Shown one piece after another: positions 1 through 9,902 of a stretch of 64,000 bases of DNA. The position numbers and the translations under genes are program-made. The notes beneath the pieces are model-generated. The model worked only from the letters and a program-made list of their open reading frames with translations. It did no database searches and had not been told where the DNA came from. Each line of letters starts with the position of its first letter. The first letter of the stretch is position 1. The DNA is from Streptomyces glaucescens (GTDB lineage Bacteria; Actinomycetota; Actinomycetes; Streptomycetales; Streptomycetaceae): assembly GCF_000761215.1 (NCBI RefSeq), contig NZ_CP009438.1, positions 5,556,001 to 5,620,000 of the forward strand, in the 5' to 3' direction.

Positions 1-609
1 GGCGCGCTGGCCGAGTGGGCCTGGCCCGGCCTGGAGGACTCCTACGACCACCGCCACCTCAGCCACCTGCACGGCGTGTGGCCGCTGGACGAGATCACCC
101 CCTACGACACCCCCGGCCTGGCGAAGGCCGCCCACCGGGCGCTCGAACTGCGCGGCGCCGAGAACGACTCCGCGCACGGCCACCTGCACCGCGCCCTGCT
201 CGCCGCCCGCCTCGGCGACGCCGGCCGGGTCGCGCAGGCGCTCGGCCGGGTGCTGGCGGGCGACTTCTTCCACGCCTCCCTGATGAGCGCCCACTACCCG
301 CGGCGCGACGTCTACAACGCGGACGCCGCGCACGCCCTGCCCGCCGTGCTGATCGAGATGCTGGTGCACTCGACCCCCGGCCGGCTCGTCCTGTTCCCCG
401 CCCTCCCCGGACACCTGCCCGCGGGCGAACTGCGCGGCGTGCGCACACGGTTCGGAGCCGAGGTCGACCTCGCCTGGAGCCCCACGGGGGCGACCGCGGT
501 GATCCGGCCCTCCCGCACCGCCCGTGTGGAACTCAGAACCCCCTCCGGCGCCGAGCCGCTCGACCTGGCCGCCGGAGAGGACCGCGTCCTCGACCTGGGG
601 ACGCGGTGA
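1..609 (+). CDS. GH95-family glycoside hydrolase (alpha-L-fucosidase type), C-terminal part
   Basis: The reading frame is open from base 1 and ends in TGA at 607-609, so only the last 202 residues are in the window. The visible part begins in the C-terminal end of an (alpha/alpha)6 barrel. The stretch HRHLSHLHGVWP matches the HRHxSHLYGLYP block typical of GH95 enzymes, and the GHLHRALLAARLGD region after it fits the last barrel helices. The end is a small beta-rich domain. GH95 enzymes remove alpha-L-fucose or alpha-L-galactose from plant and host glycans. The GH12 gene starts 35 bases downstream on the same strand, which suggests co-transcription and xyloglucan-type substrates. The family call is firm, the exact sugar specificity is not. 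Confidence 0.8.
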   Translation, partial: GALAEWAWPGLEDSYDHRHLSHLHGVWPLDEITPYDTPGLAKAAHRALELRGAENDSAHGHLHRALLAARLGDAGRVAQALGRVLAGDFFHASLMSAHYPRRDVYNADAAHALPAVLIEMLVHSTPGRLVLFPALPGHLPAGELRGVRTRFGAEVDLAWSPTGATAVIRPSRTARVELRTPSGAEPLDLAAGEDRVLDLGTR

Positions 610-644
610 CCCCCACATCTCCCCCACCCATGGAAGGGACACCC

Positions 645-1361
645 ATGGCAGCACACACCGCGCTCCGCCGGCTCACCAGGGCCCTGCTGGCCCCGGCCCT
701 CGCGCTCGGCGCCACCGTCGGCCTCGCCTCCGCCCCCGCCCAGGCCGCCGTCTGGAACTCCTGCGACCAGTGGGGCAACACCACGCTGAACGGCTACACC
801 CTCTACAACAACATCTGGGGCTCCGGCGCCGGCAGCCAGTGCGTCTGGGCCAACTCCGGCACCAACTGGGGCGTCTGGGCCGACCACCCCGACACCGGAG
901 GCATCAAGTCGTACCCCAACTCCAAGAAGGTGATCAACAAGCCGATCGGCTCGATCGGCTCGCTCACCAGCAGCTACAACGTCACCGTCCCGTCCTCCGG
1001 CGCGTACAACACGTCGTACGACATCTGGGACACCGACTACGACTACGAGATCATGCTCTGGGTGAACCACCACGGCGCCGTCGGCCCGCTCGGCACCTTC
1101 CAGGGCACCGTCGGTCTCGGCGGCCACACCTGGAACGTCTACAAGGGCAGCAACGGCCACAACGAGGTCTTCTCGTTCCTGCGCACCTCGGACTCGAACT
1201 CCGGCACCGTGAACATCCTGCCGATCCTGAAGTGGATCAAGGACACCAAGCGGTGGATGGGCAACGAGACCATCGGTGACGTCCAGTTCGGCTACGAGAT
1301 CACCTCGTCGTCGGGCGGGCTGAACTTCACCACCCACAACCTCACCGTCAGCGGCGGCTGA
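645..1361 (+). CDS. Secreted GH12 endoglucanase/xyloglucanase
   Basis: This 238-residue protein has a clear Sec signal peptide: Arg-rich n-region, Leu/Ala core and an AQA cleavage site near residue 34. The mature part is a compact beta-jelly-roll without a binding module. The two GH12 catalytic glutamates are visible: Glu135 in YEIMLW (nucleophile) and Glu218 in QFGYEI (acid/base). Family members cut beta-1,4-glucan, and some prefer xyloglucan. The ATG at 645 is preferred over the in-frame ATG at 630 because GGAAGGGA lies about 5 bases before it and the signal peptide then has normal length. The upstream GH95 gene and the downstream LacI-type regulator suggest a small sugar-inducible hydrolase unit. 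A strong hairpin follows the stop. Confidence 0.9.
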   Translation: MAAHTALRRLTRALLAPALALGATVGLASAPAQAAVWNSCDQWGNTTLNGYTLYNNIWGSGAGSQCVWANSGTNWGVWADHPDTGGIKSYPNSKKVINKPIGSIGSLTSSYNVTVPSSGAYNTSYDIWDTDYDYEIMLWVNHHGAVGPLGTFQGTVGLGGHTWNVYKGSNGHNEVFSFLRTSDSNSGTVNILPILKWIKDTKRWMGNETIGDVQFGYEITSSSGGLNFTTHNLTVSGG

Positions 1362-1365
1362 CCCG

Positions 1366-1405
1366 GTGCGGGGGCGCCCGGTCCCCTCTCCGGGCGCCCC
1401 CGCAC
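1366..1405 (+). terminator. Terminator after the GH12 gene
   Basis: A perfect 16-bp stem (1366-1381 with 1390-1405) closes an 8-base loop directly after the GH12 stop. There is no clear U-tract, as is common in Streptomyces. Confidence 0.8.
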
Positions 1406-1504
1406 GGCGCGGCCGCTCCGCCACGGGCGGCCGCGCTCCGGGACCGCGCGCCCGCCATGGCGGACGCGCTGGACGGGCACGGGGCCGGGTGGCGGGGGAG
1501 CGGG

Positions 1505-2518
1505 TCAGGAGGCGGCGGGTGCCGGGCCGGTGCTCGCGCGGACCGTCAGCTCCGGCGCCAGCAGGACGACCTCGTCGCCGCCCCGCCCGTCCAGCTTGGC
1601 GACCAGACGCTCCACGGCGTGCCGGCCCATCTCCTGGGCCGGGATGGCGACCGACGTCAGCCGCACCGACGCCTGCACGGCGACCTGGTCCGGGCAGACG
1701 GCGACCACCGACACGTCCTCCGGCACCGCCCGGCCCTGCTGGCGCAGCAGCGCGAGCAGCGGCTCCACCGCGGACTCGTTCTGCACCACGAACCCGGTGG
1801 TCGCCGGGCGCTCGTCGAAGATCCGGGCGAGGGTCGCCGCCATCGCGTCGTACCCGCCCTCGCAGGGGCGGTGCAGCACCCGCAGCCCCAGCTCGCGGGC
1901 GCGGGCGCGCAGCCCGTCGAGGGTGCGCTCGGCGAACCCGGTGTGCCGTTCGTAGACCGCGGGGGCCTCACCGATGACCGCGATGTCGCGGTGGCCGAGC
2001 GAGGCCAGATGCTCCACGCACAGCGCGCCGGTCGCCGTGAAGTCGAGGTCCACGCAGGTGAGGCCGGTGGTGTCGGCGGGCAGTCCGATCAGCACGGACG
2101 GCCGGCCGCTGCCCCGCAGCAGCGGGAGCCGTTCGTCCTCCAGTTCGACGTCCATCACGATCATCGCGTCGGCGAGCCCGCTGCGGGTGACCCGGCGCAC
2201 CGCGTCCGGGCCCTCCTCGCCGGTGAGCAGCAGGACGTCGTAGCCGTGCGTGCGGGCGGTGGTGGTCACCGCGATGGCGATCTCCATCATCACCGGCACG
2301 TACATGTCGGTGCGCAGCGGGACCATCAGGGCGAGGATGTTCGACCGGCTGCTGGCCAGGGCGCGGGCTCCGGCGTTGGGGTGGTAGCCCAGCTCCCGGA
2401 TGCTCTGCTCGACCCGCTGCCGGGTGGTCACGGAGATGGACCGCTTGCCGCTGAGGACATAGCTCACCGTGCTCGCCGAGACTCCGGCGTGCTGGGCGAC
2501 CTCGGCGAGGGTGACCAT
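1505..2518 (-). CDS. LacI-family transcriptional regulator
   Basis: This 337-residue protein starts with a LacI-type helix-turn-helix (VTLAEVAQHAGVSASTVSYVL) and hinge helix (residues 1-60), followed by a periplasmic-binding-protein-like sensor domain to the C-terminus. The ATG at 2518 follows GGAGAG on the minus strand. Such proteins repress sugar-use genes until an inducer sugar binds. It is convergent with the GH12 gene, so the likely targets are this hydrolase group and itself. Two copies of the LacI-type palindrome GAAGCGCTTC lie 19 and 104 bases upstream of its start, fitting autoregulation. The inducer cannot be read from the sequence, but a xyloglucan or fucose oligosaccharide would fit the neighbours. 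Confidence 0.9.
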   Translation of the reverse strand: MVTLAEVAQHAGVSASTVSYVLSGKRSISVTTRQRVEQSIRELGYHPNAGARALASSRSNILALMVPLRTDMYVPVMMEIAIAVTTTARTHGYDVLLLTGEEGPDAVRRVTRSGLADAMIVMDVELEDERLPLLRGSGRPSVLIGLPADTTGLTCVDLDFTATGALCVEHLASLGHRDIAVIGEAPAVYERHTGFAERTLDGLRARARELGLRVLHRPCEGGYDAMAATLARIFDERPATTGFVVQNESAVEPLLALLRQQGRAVPEDVSVVAVCPDQVAVQASVRLTSVAIPAQEMGRHAVERLVAKLDGRGGDEVVLLAPELTVRASTGPAPAAS

Positions 2519-2532
2519 CCGCTCTCCAAGCT

Positions 2533-2550
2533 GTGTGAAGCGCTTCGACA
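2533..2550. promoter_or_regulatory. Proximal LacI-type operator
   Basis: GAAGCGCTTC at 2537-2546 is a perfect 10-bp palindrome with the central CG pair typical of LacI-family operators. The right flank GACA matches the distal site, the left flank does not. It lies just upstream of the regulator start, where binding would block transcription or elongation. Confidence 0.65.
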
Positions 2551-2621
2551 ATGCGCAGTGCGAACAACGACGGGTGGGGGTGGTTTGACAGTAGCTCCAG
2601 GGCGGGTGGGTGTCCATAGGC

Positions 2622-2639
2622 TGTCGAAGCGCTTCGACA
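2622..2639. promoter_or_regulatory. Distal LacI-type operator, perfect 18-bp palindrome
   Basis: TGTCGAAGC followed by GCTTCGACA is fully symmetrical. Its core equals the proximal site, and the two centres are 89 bp apart, which could allow looping by a tetramer. It sits between the regulator and the plus-strand acyl-CoA dehydrogenase gene. Confidence 0.75.
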
Positions 2640-2887
2640 CCTTTCTTCCGCGCGCCTCCGTCCCGGCCTCCCGCCACCGTACGCCGCCCGCCACGCTCCG
2701 GCCGCGGCCGGCCGGCGGCCCCGGATGCCGGGGCGCGGACCGCCCCGCGGCTCCCCGGCGCGCCGCCGCTCGGCCGAACGGCGGCGCGCAGGGTGGTGGG
2801 ACAGTCCGTTATCGGGTACATACGATCGCGTAACACCCGTCGGTAACCAATTGGACCCTGATCCCGATTCGCGGCGAGGTGAGCCTC
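2640..2887. other. Intergenic region upstream of the acyl-CoA dehydrogenase gene
   Basis: About 250 bases without a gene. The last 80 bases are AT-richer and contain an 8-bp palindrome CCAATTGG near 2849, as expected of a promoter region. I could not fix a convincing -35/-10 pair. The two operators described separately lie just upstream. Confidence 0.4.
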
Positions 2888-4828
2888 ATGTCCGCCACTC
2901 CCACCACCCGACCCACCGTCACCGAACGTGAGGCCCGCCAAGTCGCGGAGGCCGCCAGGGAACAGCACTGGCGCAAGCCCAGCTTCGCCAAGGAACTGTT
3001 CCTCGGCCGGTTCCGCCTCGACCTCATCCACCCCCACCCGCTCCCCGCCGACGAGGACGTCCGCCGCGGCGAGGCGTTCCTGGCGAAGCTGCGCGCGTTC
3101 TGCGAGACGGGCATCGACTCCGCCCGCATCGAACGCGAGGCCCGCATCCCCGACGAGACCGTGGCCGGGCTCAGGGAACTGGGCGCCCTCGGCATGAAGA
3201 TCGACCCCGAGTACGGCGGTCTCGGCCTCACCCAGGTCTACTACAACAAGGCCCTCGCCCTGGTCGGCTCCGCCAGCCCCGCCGTCGGCGCCCTGCTCAG
3301 CGCCCACCAGTCGATCGGCGTCCCGCAGCCGCTGAAGATGTTCGGCACCCCCGAGCAGAAGCAACGGTTCCTGCCGCGCTGCGCCCGCACCGACATCTCC
3401 GCGTTCCTGCTCACCGAGCCGGACGTCGGCTCCGACCCGGCCCGCCTCGCCACCACCGCCGTGCCGGACGGCGACGACTACCTCCTCGACGGGGTGAAAC
3501 TGTGGACCACCAACGGGGTGGTCGCCGACCTGCTCGTCGTCATGGCCCGGGTGCCGAAGACCCAGGGCCACAAGGGCGGCATCACCGCGTTCGTCGTCGA
3601 GGCATCCTCGCCGGGCATCACCGTCGAGAACCGCAACGCCTTCATGGGCCTGCGCGGCCTGGAGAACGGCGTGACCCGCTTCCAGGGCGTCCGGGTCCCC
3701 GCAGCGAACCGCATCGGCCCCGAGGGCGCCGGCCTGAAGATCGCCCTCACCACGCTCAACACCGGCCGCCTGTCGCTGCCCGCGATGTGCGTCGGCGCCG
3801 GCAAGTGGTGCCTGAAGATCGCCCGCGAGTGGTCCGCGGCCCGCGAGCAGTGGGGGAAGCCGGTCGCCCTGCACGAGGCGGTCGGCTCCAAGATCGCCTT
3901 CATCGCGGCCACCACCTTCGCCCTCGAAGCCGTCGTCGACCTGTCCTCCCAGATGGCCGACGAGGACCGCAACGACATCCGCATCGAGGCCGCCCTCGCC
4001 AAGCTCTACGGCTCCGAGACGGCCTGCCTCATGGCCGACGAACTGGTCCAGATCCGCGGCGGCCGCGGCTTCGAGACCGCCGAGTCGCTGGCGGCGCGCG
4101 GCGAGCGGGCCGTACCCGCCGAGCAGATGCTGCGCGACCTGCGCATCAACCGCATCTTCGAGGGCTCCACCGAGATCATGCACCTGCTCATCGCCCGCGA
4201 GGCCGTCGACGCCCACCTCTCCGTCGCGGGCGACCTCATCGACCCCGACAAGTCCCTCCAGGACAAGGCGAAGGCAGGCGCGCAGGCCGGCGTCTTCTAC
4301 GCCAAGTGGCTGCCCCGGCTGATCGCGGGCCCCGGCCAGCTGCCCCGCTCCTACGCCGAGTTCCGGCACGCCGGCGTCGACCTCTCCCCGCACCTGCGGC
4401 ACGTCGAGCGCACCGCCCGCAAACTCGCCCGCTCCACCTTCTACGCCATGTCCCGCTGGCAGGGCCGCATGGAGACCAAACAGGGCTTCCTCGGCCGGAT
4501 CGTCGACATCGGCGCCGAACTCTTCGCGATGAGCGCCGCCTGCGTCCGCGCGGAACTCCTCCGCTCCCAGGGCGACCACGGCCGCGAGGCCTACCAGCTC
4601 GCCGACGCCTTCTGCCACCAGGCCAGGCTGCGCGTCGACGCCCTGTTCACCCGCCTGTGGGACAACACCGACGACCTGGACCGCAAGGTCGTGAAGGGCG
4701 TCCTGGCGGGCACCTACGAGTGGCTGGAGCACGGAGTCGTCGACCCCTCCGGCGACGGCCCCTGGATCGCCGACACCCGCACCCCCGAGACCCCCCGGCC
4801 CGACGTACGCAGGACCATCCCCGAGTGA
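2888..4828 (+). CDS. Acyl-CoA dehydrogenase, large form
   Basis: This 646-residue FAD enzyme would oxidise an acyl-CoA to the trans-2-enoyl-CoA. It shows the family landmarks in order: an N-terminal helical domain, the FAD-binding stretch LLTEPDVGSDPARL (around residue 178), the second FAD region around RLSLPAMCVGAG, and the C-terminal signature RINRIFEGSTEIMHLLIAREAVD (around residues 420-440). About 190 more residues follow, making it longer than the usual 380-residue enzymes and closer in size to very-long-chain or ETF-linked membrane-associated types. An ATG at 2888 with GAGGTGAG before it is preferred over the in-frame GTG at 2879. No other fatty-acid genes adjoin it, so the substrate is unknown. 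Confidence 0.88.
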   Translation: MSATPTTRPTVTEREARQVAEAAREQHWRKPSFAKELFLGRFRLDLIHPHPLPADEDVRRGEAFLAKLRAFCETGIDSARIEREARIPDETVAGLRELGALGMKIDPEYGGLGLTQVYYNKALALVGSASPAVGALLSAHQSIGVPQPLKMFGTPEQKQRFLPRCARTDISAFLLTEPDVGSDPARLATTAVPDGDDYLLDGVKLWTTNGVVADLLVVMARVPKTQGHKGGITAFVVEASSPGITVENRNAFMGLRGLENGVTRFQGVRVPAANRIGPEGAGLKIALTTLNTGRLSLPAMCVGAGKWCLKIAREWSAAREQWGKPVALHEAVGSKIAFIAATTFALEAVVDLSSQMADEDRNDIRIEAALAKLYGSETACLMADELVQIRGGRGFETAESLAARGERAVPAEQMLRDLRINRIFEGSTEIMHLLIAREAVDAHLSVAGDLIDPDKSLQDKAKAGAQAGVFYAKWLPRLIAGPGQLPRSYAEFRHAGVDLSPHLRHVERTARKLARSTFYAMSRWQGRMETKQGFLGRIVDIGAELFAMSAACVRAELLRSQGDHGREAYQLADAFCHQARLRVDALFTRLWDNTDDLDRKVVKGVLAGTYEWLEHGVVDPSGDGPWIADTRTPETPRPDVRRTIPE

Positions 4829-4891
4829 CCGGCGACACCCGCACGAGGGACGCCTGTCCTGACCGTGCTCACCGGCAGCCACAATAGGGGG

Positions 4892-6199
4892 ATGAGCGAC
4901 AGTCCATCCCCCCGAGGGCGCGGGCCGCAGGACCCGTCCGGCCCGCGGCCCGCGGTCCGCGCCCTCGCGGATCCGCACCGCCTCTTCGCCCCGGTGACGC
5001 AGGACGGCCCGAAGGACGTGGTGATCCTCGGCTCCACCGGGTCGATCGGCACGCAGGCCATCGATCTCGTGCTGCGCAACCCCGACCGCTTCCGGGTCAC
5101 CGGCCTGTCCGCCAACGGCGGCCGGGTCGCCCTGCTCGCCGAGCAGGCCCGCCGGCTGCGGGTACGGGCCGTCGCGGTCGCCCGCGAGGACGTGGTGCCC
5201 GCGCTGCGCGAGGCGCTGAGCGCGCAGTACGGCCCGCGGGAGCCGCTGCCCGAGATCCTGGCCGGCCCGGACGCGGCCACCCGGCTCGCCGCCTCGCCCT
5301 GCCACACCGTGCTGAACGGCATCACCGGCTCCATCGGCCTCGCCCCGACCCTCGCCGCCCTGGAGGCGGGCCGCACCCTCGCGCTCGCCAACAAGGAGTC
5401 GCTCATCGTCGGCGGCCCGCTGGTCAAGGCGCTCGCCCGGCCCGGCCAGATCATCCCGGTCGACTCCGAGCACGCCGCCCTCTTCCAGGCCCTCGCCGCC
5501 GGCACCCGCGCCGACGTCCGCAAGCTGGTCGTCACGGCCTCCGGCGGGCCCTTCCGGGGCCGTACGAAGGAGGAGCTGGCCGGCGTCACCGTCGAGGACG
5601 CCCTCGCCCACCCGACCTGGGCGATGGGCCCGGTGATCACCATCAACTCCGCGACCCTCGTCAACAAGGGCCTGGAGGTGATCGAGGCGCATCTGCTGTA
5701 CGACATTCCCTTCGACCGCATCGAGGTCGTCGTGCACCCGCAGTCGTATGTCCACTCGATGGTGGAGTTCACGGACGGATCGACGCTGGCGCAGGCGACG
5801 CCCCCCGACATGCGGGGCCCGATCGCCATCGGCCTCGGCTGGCCGGAACGCGTCCCCGACGCGGCCCCGGCCTTCGACTGGAGCAAGGCCTCGACGTGGG
5901 AGTTCTTCCCCCTCGACGACGAGGCCTTCCCGTCCGTGAACCTGGCCCGGCACGTGGGCGAGCTCGCGGGCACCGCGCCCGCGGTGTTCAATGCGGCCAA
6001 CGAGGAGTGCGTGGAGGCGTTCCGCAGCGGCGCGCTGCCGTTCAACGGCATCATCGAGACCGTGACCCGGGTGGTCGAGGAGCACGGCACCCCGCGCACG
6101 GGAACCTCGCTCACCGTGGCGGACGTCCTCGAAGCGGAGACCTGGGCCCGCGCCCGGGCCCGGGAACTGACGGCGATGACGGCGGAGGCCCGTGCATGA
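4892..6199 (+). CDS. dxr: 1-deoxy-D-xylulose 5-phosphate reductoisomerase
   Basis: DXR converts 1-deoxy-D-xylulose 5-phosphate to 2-C-methyl-D-erythritol 4-phosphate with NADPH, the first committed step of the MEP isoprenoid pathway. The 435-residue protein has the NADPH-binding loop GSTGSIGTQA, the NKESLIVGG block, the metal and substrate region DSEHAALFQAL, and the flexible-loop block HPQSYVHSMVEFTDGS. The ATG at 4892 sits directly after AGGGGG, too close for a normal ribosome binding site. CACAAT at 4880-4885 would place a -10 element so that the transcript could be leaderless. The stop overlaps the start of the membrane protease gene by 4 bases (ATGA), so the two are translationally coupled. 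ispG follows further downstream. Confidence 0.96.
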   Translation: MSDSPSPRGRGPQDPSGPRPAVRALADPHRLFAPVTQDGPKDVVILGSTGSIGTQAIDLVLRNPDRFRVTGLSANGGRVALLAEQARRLRVRAVAVAREDVVPALREALSAQYGPREPLPEILAGPDAATRLAASPCHTVLNGITGSIGLAPTLAALEAGRTLALANKESLIVGGPLVKALARPGQIIPVDSEHAALFQALAAGTRADVRKLVVTASGGPFRGRTKEELAGVTVEDALAHPTWAMGPVITINSATLVNKGLEVIEAHLLYDIPFDRIEVVVHPQSYVHSMVEFTDGSTLAQATPPDMRGPIAIGLGWPERVPDAAPAFDWSKASTWEFFPLDDEAFPSVNLARHVGELAGTAPAVFNAANEECVEAFRSGALPFNGIIETVTRVVEEHGTPRTGTSLTVADVLEAETWARARARELTAMTAEARA

Positions 6200-7500
6200 C
6201 GACCCTGATGATGATCCTCGGCATAGTCGTGTTCGCGGTCGGCCTGCTGATCTCGATCGCCTGGCACGAGCTGGGGCATCTCTCCACGGCCAAGCTGTTC
6301 GGCATCCGCGTGCCGCAGTACATGGTCGGCTTCGGCCCGACCATCTGGTCGCGCAGGAAGGGCGAGACCGAGTACGGCATCAAGGCCATCCCGTTCGGCG
6401 GCTACATCCGCATGATCGGCATGTTCCCGCCGGGCCCCGACGGCAAGCTGGAGGCCCGCTCCACCTCGCCCTGGCGCGGCATGATCGAGGACGCCCGCTC
6501 CGCCGCCTTCGAGGAGCTGAAGCCGGGCGACGAGACCCGCCTGTTCTACACGCGCAAGCCGTGGAAGCGGGTCATCGTGATGTTCGCGGGCCCGTTCATG
6601 AACCTGGTGCTGGCCGTCGCGTTGTTCCTGGTCGTCCTCATGGGCTTCGGCGTCACCCAGCAGACCACCGCGGTCAGCGAGGTGCAGAAGTGCGTCGTCC
6701 CGCAGAGCCAGGCCCGTGACACCTGCCGGGCCTCCGACCCGGCCTCCCCGGCCGCCGCGGCGGGACTGCGGGCCGGTGACCGGATCGTCGCCTTCGACGG
6801 CGTGCGCACCGACGACTGGAACCAGCTCTCCGACCTGATCCGCTCCCACCCCGGCGAGGACGTCGCGATCGTCGTCGACCGCAAGGGCGAGGAAGTCACC
6901 CTGCACGCCACGATCGCCACCAACCAGGTCCTCAAGAAGGACTCCCACGGCCAGGTCGTCGAGGGCGAGTACGTCACCGCCGGCTTCCTCGGCTTCAGCG
7001 CCGCGACCGGCGTGGTCAAACAGGACTTCGGCGACTCGGTGACCTGGATGGGCGACCGGGTCGGCGAGGCCGTCGACTCCCTCGCCGCCCTGCCCGGCAA
7101 GATCCCCGCCCTGTGGAACGCCGCCTTCGACGGCGCCCCGCGCGAGCCCGATTCCCCGATGGGCGTGGTCGGCGCGGCCCGCGTCGGCGGTGAGATCTTC
7201 ACCCTGGACATCCCGCCCACCCAGCAGCTCGCGATGGCGCTGATGCTCGTTGCGGGCTTCAACCTGTCCCTGTTCCTGTTCAACATGCTCCCGCTGCTGC
7301 CGCTCGACGGCGGCCACATCGCGGGCGCCCTCTGGGAGTCGCTGCGCCGCAACACCGCCCGGCTGCTGCGCCGCCCCGACCCGGGACCGTTCGACGTGGC
7401 GAAGCTGATGCCGGTGGCCTACGTGGTGGCCGGGATCTTCATCTGCTTCACCATCCTGGTGCTGATCGCGGACGTCGTTAACCCGGTCAGAATCTCCTAG
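6196..7500 (+). CDS. Site-2 membrane metalloprotease (RseP/Rip1 type, M50)
   Basis: This 434-residue polytopic protease cuts transmembrane substrates such as anti-sigma factors inside the membrane. The zinc site HELGH is in the first membrane segment (residues 24-28). A PDZ domain fills the middle (around SPAAAAGLRAGDRIVAFDG). The third ligand region NMLPLLPLDGGH is near residue 371, followed by the last membrane helix. It overlaps dxr by 4 bases and is co-transcribed with it, an order common in actinobacteria. It is the likely homologue of Mycobacterium Rip1 and E. coli RseP. The substrate here is unknown, but sigma-factor regulation is the usual role. Confidence 0.92.
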   Translation: MTTLMMILGIVVFAVGLLISIAWHELGHLSTAKLFGIRVPQYMVGFGPTIWSRRKGETEYGIKAIPFGGYIRMIGMFPPGPDGKLEARSTSPWRGMIEDARSAAFEELKPGDETRLFYTRKPWKRVIVMFAGPFMNLVLAVALFLVVLMGFGVTQQTTAVSEVQKCVVPQSQARDTCRASDPASPAAAAGLRAGDRIVAFDGVRTDDWNQLSDLIRSHPGEDVAIVVDRKGEEVTLHATIATNQVLKKDSHGQVVEGEYVTAGFLGFSAATGVVKQDFGDSVTWMGDRVGEAVDSLAALPGKIPALWNAAFDGAPREPDSPMGVVGAARVGGEIFTLDIPPTQQLAMALMLVAGFNLSLFLFNMLPLLPLDGGHIAGALWESLRRNTARLLRRPDPGPFDVAKLMPVAYVVAGIFICFTILVLIADVVNPVRIS

Positions 7501-7516
7501 CCGCGCGGAGTCCGGC

Positions 7517-7547
7517 GCGGCCCGGCGGCGTTCACCCGCCGGGCCGC
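7517..7547 (+). terminator. Terminator after the site-2 protease gene
   Basis: A perfect 12-bp GC stem (7517-7528 with 7536-7547) with a 7-base loop lies 17 bases past the stop, followed by a short TCTT run. It implies that ispG has its own promoter. Confidence 0.75.
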
Positions 7548-7670
7548 CACTCTTCGGGTGGTTTACCGGCGGGATGTGCTCAGTCCACGGCCCGTGCCGT
7601 AATCTCGAAGCCCGGAGCCCGCCGCTGACGGGACCGGGACCTTGATCCACGACTTGGGGTTGCACAGCAG

Positions 7671-8828
<1,158 letters not shown>

Positions 8829-8843
8829 CCAACGGCGCGGGCA

Positions 8844-8861
8844 GCGCCCCGTCAGGGGCGC
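8844..8861 (+). terminator. Terminator after ispG
   Basis: GCGCCCC and GGGGCGC form a perfect 7-bp stem with a 4-base loop 16 bases past the stop. Further on, 8926-8945 is a perfect 20-bp GC palindrome that could act as a second hairpin. Confidence 0.6.
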
Positions 8862-9023
8862 GCGGGAGCGGCACGGCCGGCCCCGTCACCCCGCCCCGCG
8901 CACGGTCACGGGAACCCCGCGCCGGGCCCCGGGAGCTCCCGGGGCGTCCGCCGCCCGAGCAAGCTCAGCGCATCCGCGGGTACAGTGCGGAGACCAGCAG
9001 CTGACCCCGGAGGGCTCCCGCAC

Positions 9024-9872
9024 GTGCTGACCCAGACCACCTCCCGGGTCCTCGAACCGAGCGACCTGGACGCCGCACTCGCCGTCCTGCACCGCGAGCC
9101 GGTCACCAACGCCTTCGTGACCTCCCGGGTCCAGGTCGCCGGCCTGGACCCGTGGCGCCTCGGCGGCGAGATGTGGGGCTGGTACGAGGACGGCATGCTC
9201 ACGTCCCTGTGCTACGCGGGCGCCAACCTCGTCCCCATCTGCGCCACCCCGCGCGCCGTCCGCGCCTTCGCCGACCGCGCCCGCCGGGCCGGCCGCCGCT
9301 GCTCCTCGATCGTCGGTCCCGCCGAGTCCACCGCCCTGCTGTGGCGGCTGCTCGAACCGCACTGGGGCCCGGCCCGCGAGGTCCGCGCCCACCAGCCGCT
9401 GATGGTCACCGACCGGATGCCCGACGACATAGCCCCGGACCCCTACGTCCGCCGCGTCCGCAAGGACGAGATGGAAACGATCATGCCGGCCTGCGTGGCG
9501 ATGTTCACCGAGGAGGTCGGCGTCTCCCCGATGGCCGGCGACGGCGGCCTGCTCTACCAGGCCAGGGTCGCCGAACTCGTCGGCTCCGGCCGCTCCTTCG
9601 CCCGCATCGACGAGCACGGCAAGGTCGTGTTCAAGGCGGAGATCGGCGCGGCGACCCCCCAGGCCTGCCAGATCCAGGGCGTGTGGGTGGCCCCCGAGCA
9701 CCGGGGCAAGGGGCTGGCCGCCCCCGGCATGGCGGCCGTGCTGCGCTACGCCCTCGCCGACGTGGCCCCCGTGGTCAGCCTGTACGTGAACGACTACAAC
9801 ACGGCGGCGCGCAGGACCTACCGGCGGGTCGGCTTCCGGGAGACCGGCGCCTTCATGAGTGTGCTGTTCTGA
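9024..9872 (+). CDS. GNAT acetyltransferase with N-terminal DUF4081-like domain
   Basis: This 282-residue protein has two halves. Residues 1-150 resemble the DUF4081 region found before GNAT domains in actinobacteria. The C-terminal half is a GNAT fold with the acetyl-CoA pyrophosphate loop around VWVAPEHRGKGLAAPGM (near residue 220) and the typical ending VNDYNTAARRTYRRVGF. It probably transfers an acetyl group to an unknown amine. The GTG at 9024 has GGAGGG about 9 bases upstream. A possible -10 TACAGT lies at 8981-8986. The next gene, another GNAT protein, starts 30 bases downstream but appears to have its own promoter. Confidence 0.85.
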   Translation: MLTQTTSRVLEPSDLDAALAVLHREPVTNAFVTSRVQVAGLDPWRLGGEMWGWYEDGMLTSLCYAGANLVPICATPRAVRAFADRARRAGRRCSSIVGPAESTALLWRLLEPHWGPAREVRAHQPLMVTDRMPDDIAPDPYVRRVRKDEMETIMPACVAMFTEEVGVSPMAGDGGLLYQARVAELVGSGRSFARIDEHGKVVFKAEIGAATPQACQIQGVWVAPEHRGKGLAAPGMAAVLRYALADVAPVVSLYVNDYNTAARRTYRRVGFRETGAFMSVLF

Positions 9873-9889
9873 CACGGCTCCGCCCGCTG

Positions 9890-9895
9890 TAGGCT
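9890..9895 (+). promoter_or_regulatory. -10 element TAGGCT giving a leaderless transcript
   Basis: TAGGCT ends 7 bases before the ATG at 9903, so initiation would fall on the start codon. There is no Shine-Dalgarno sequence before that ATG. A weak -35 (TTCTGA, 9867-9872) lies 17 bases upstream inside the previous gene. Confidence 0.6.
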
Positions 9896-9902
9896 CGCCG
9901 AC

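Noticed and set aside
1505..6085. A 1526-residue minus-strand frame ending as the LacI regulator
   Set aside because: Only the last 337 residues have a family match. The rest is the antisense of the acyl-CoA dehydrogenase and dxr genes.
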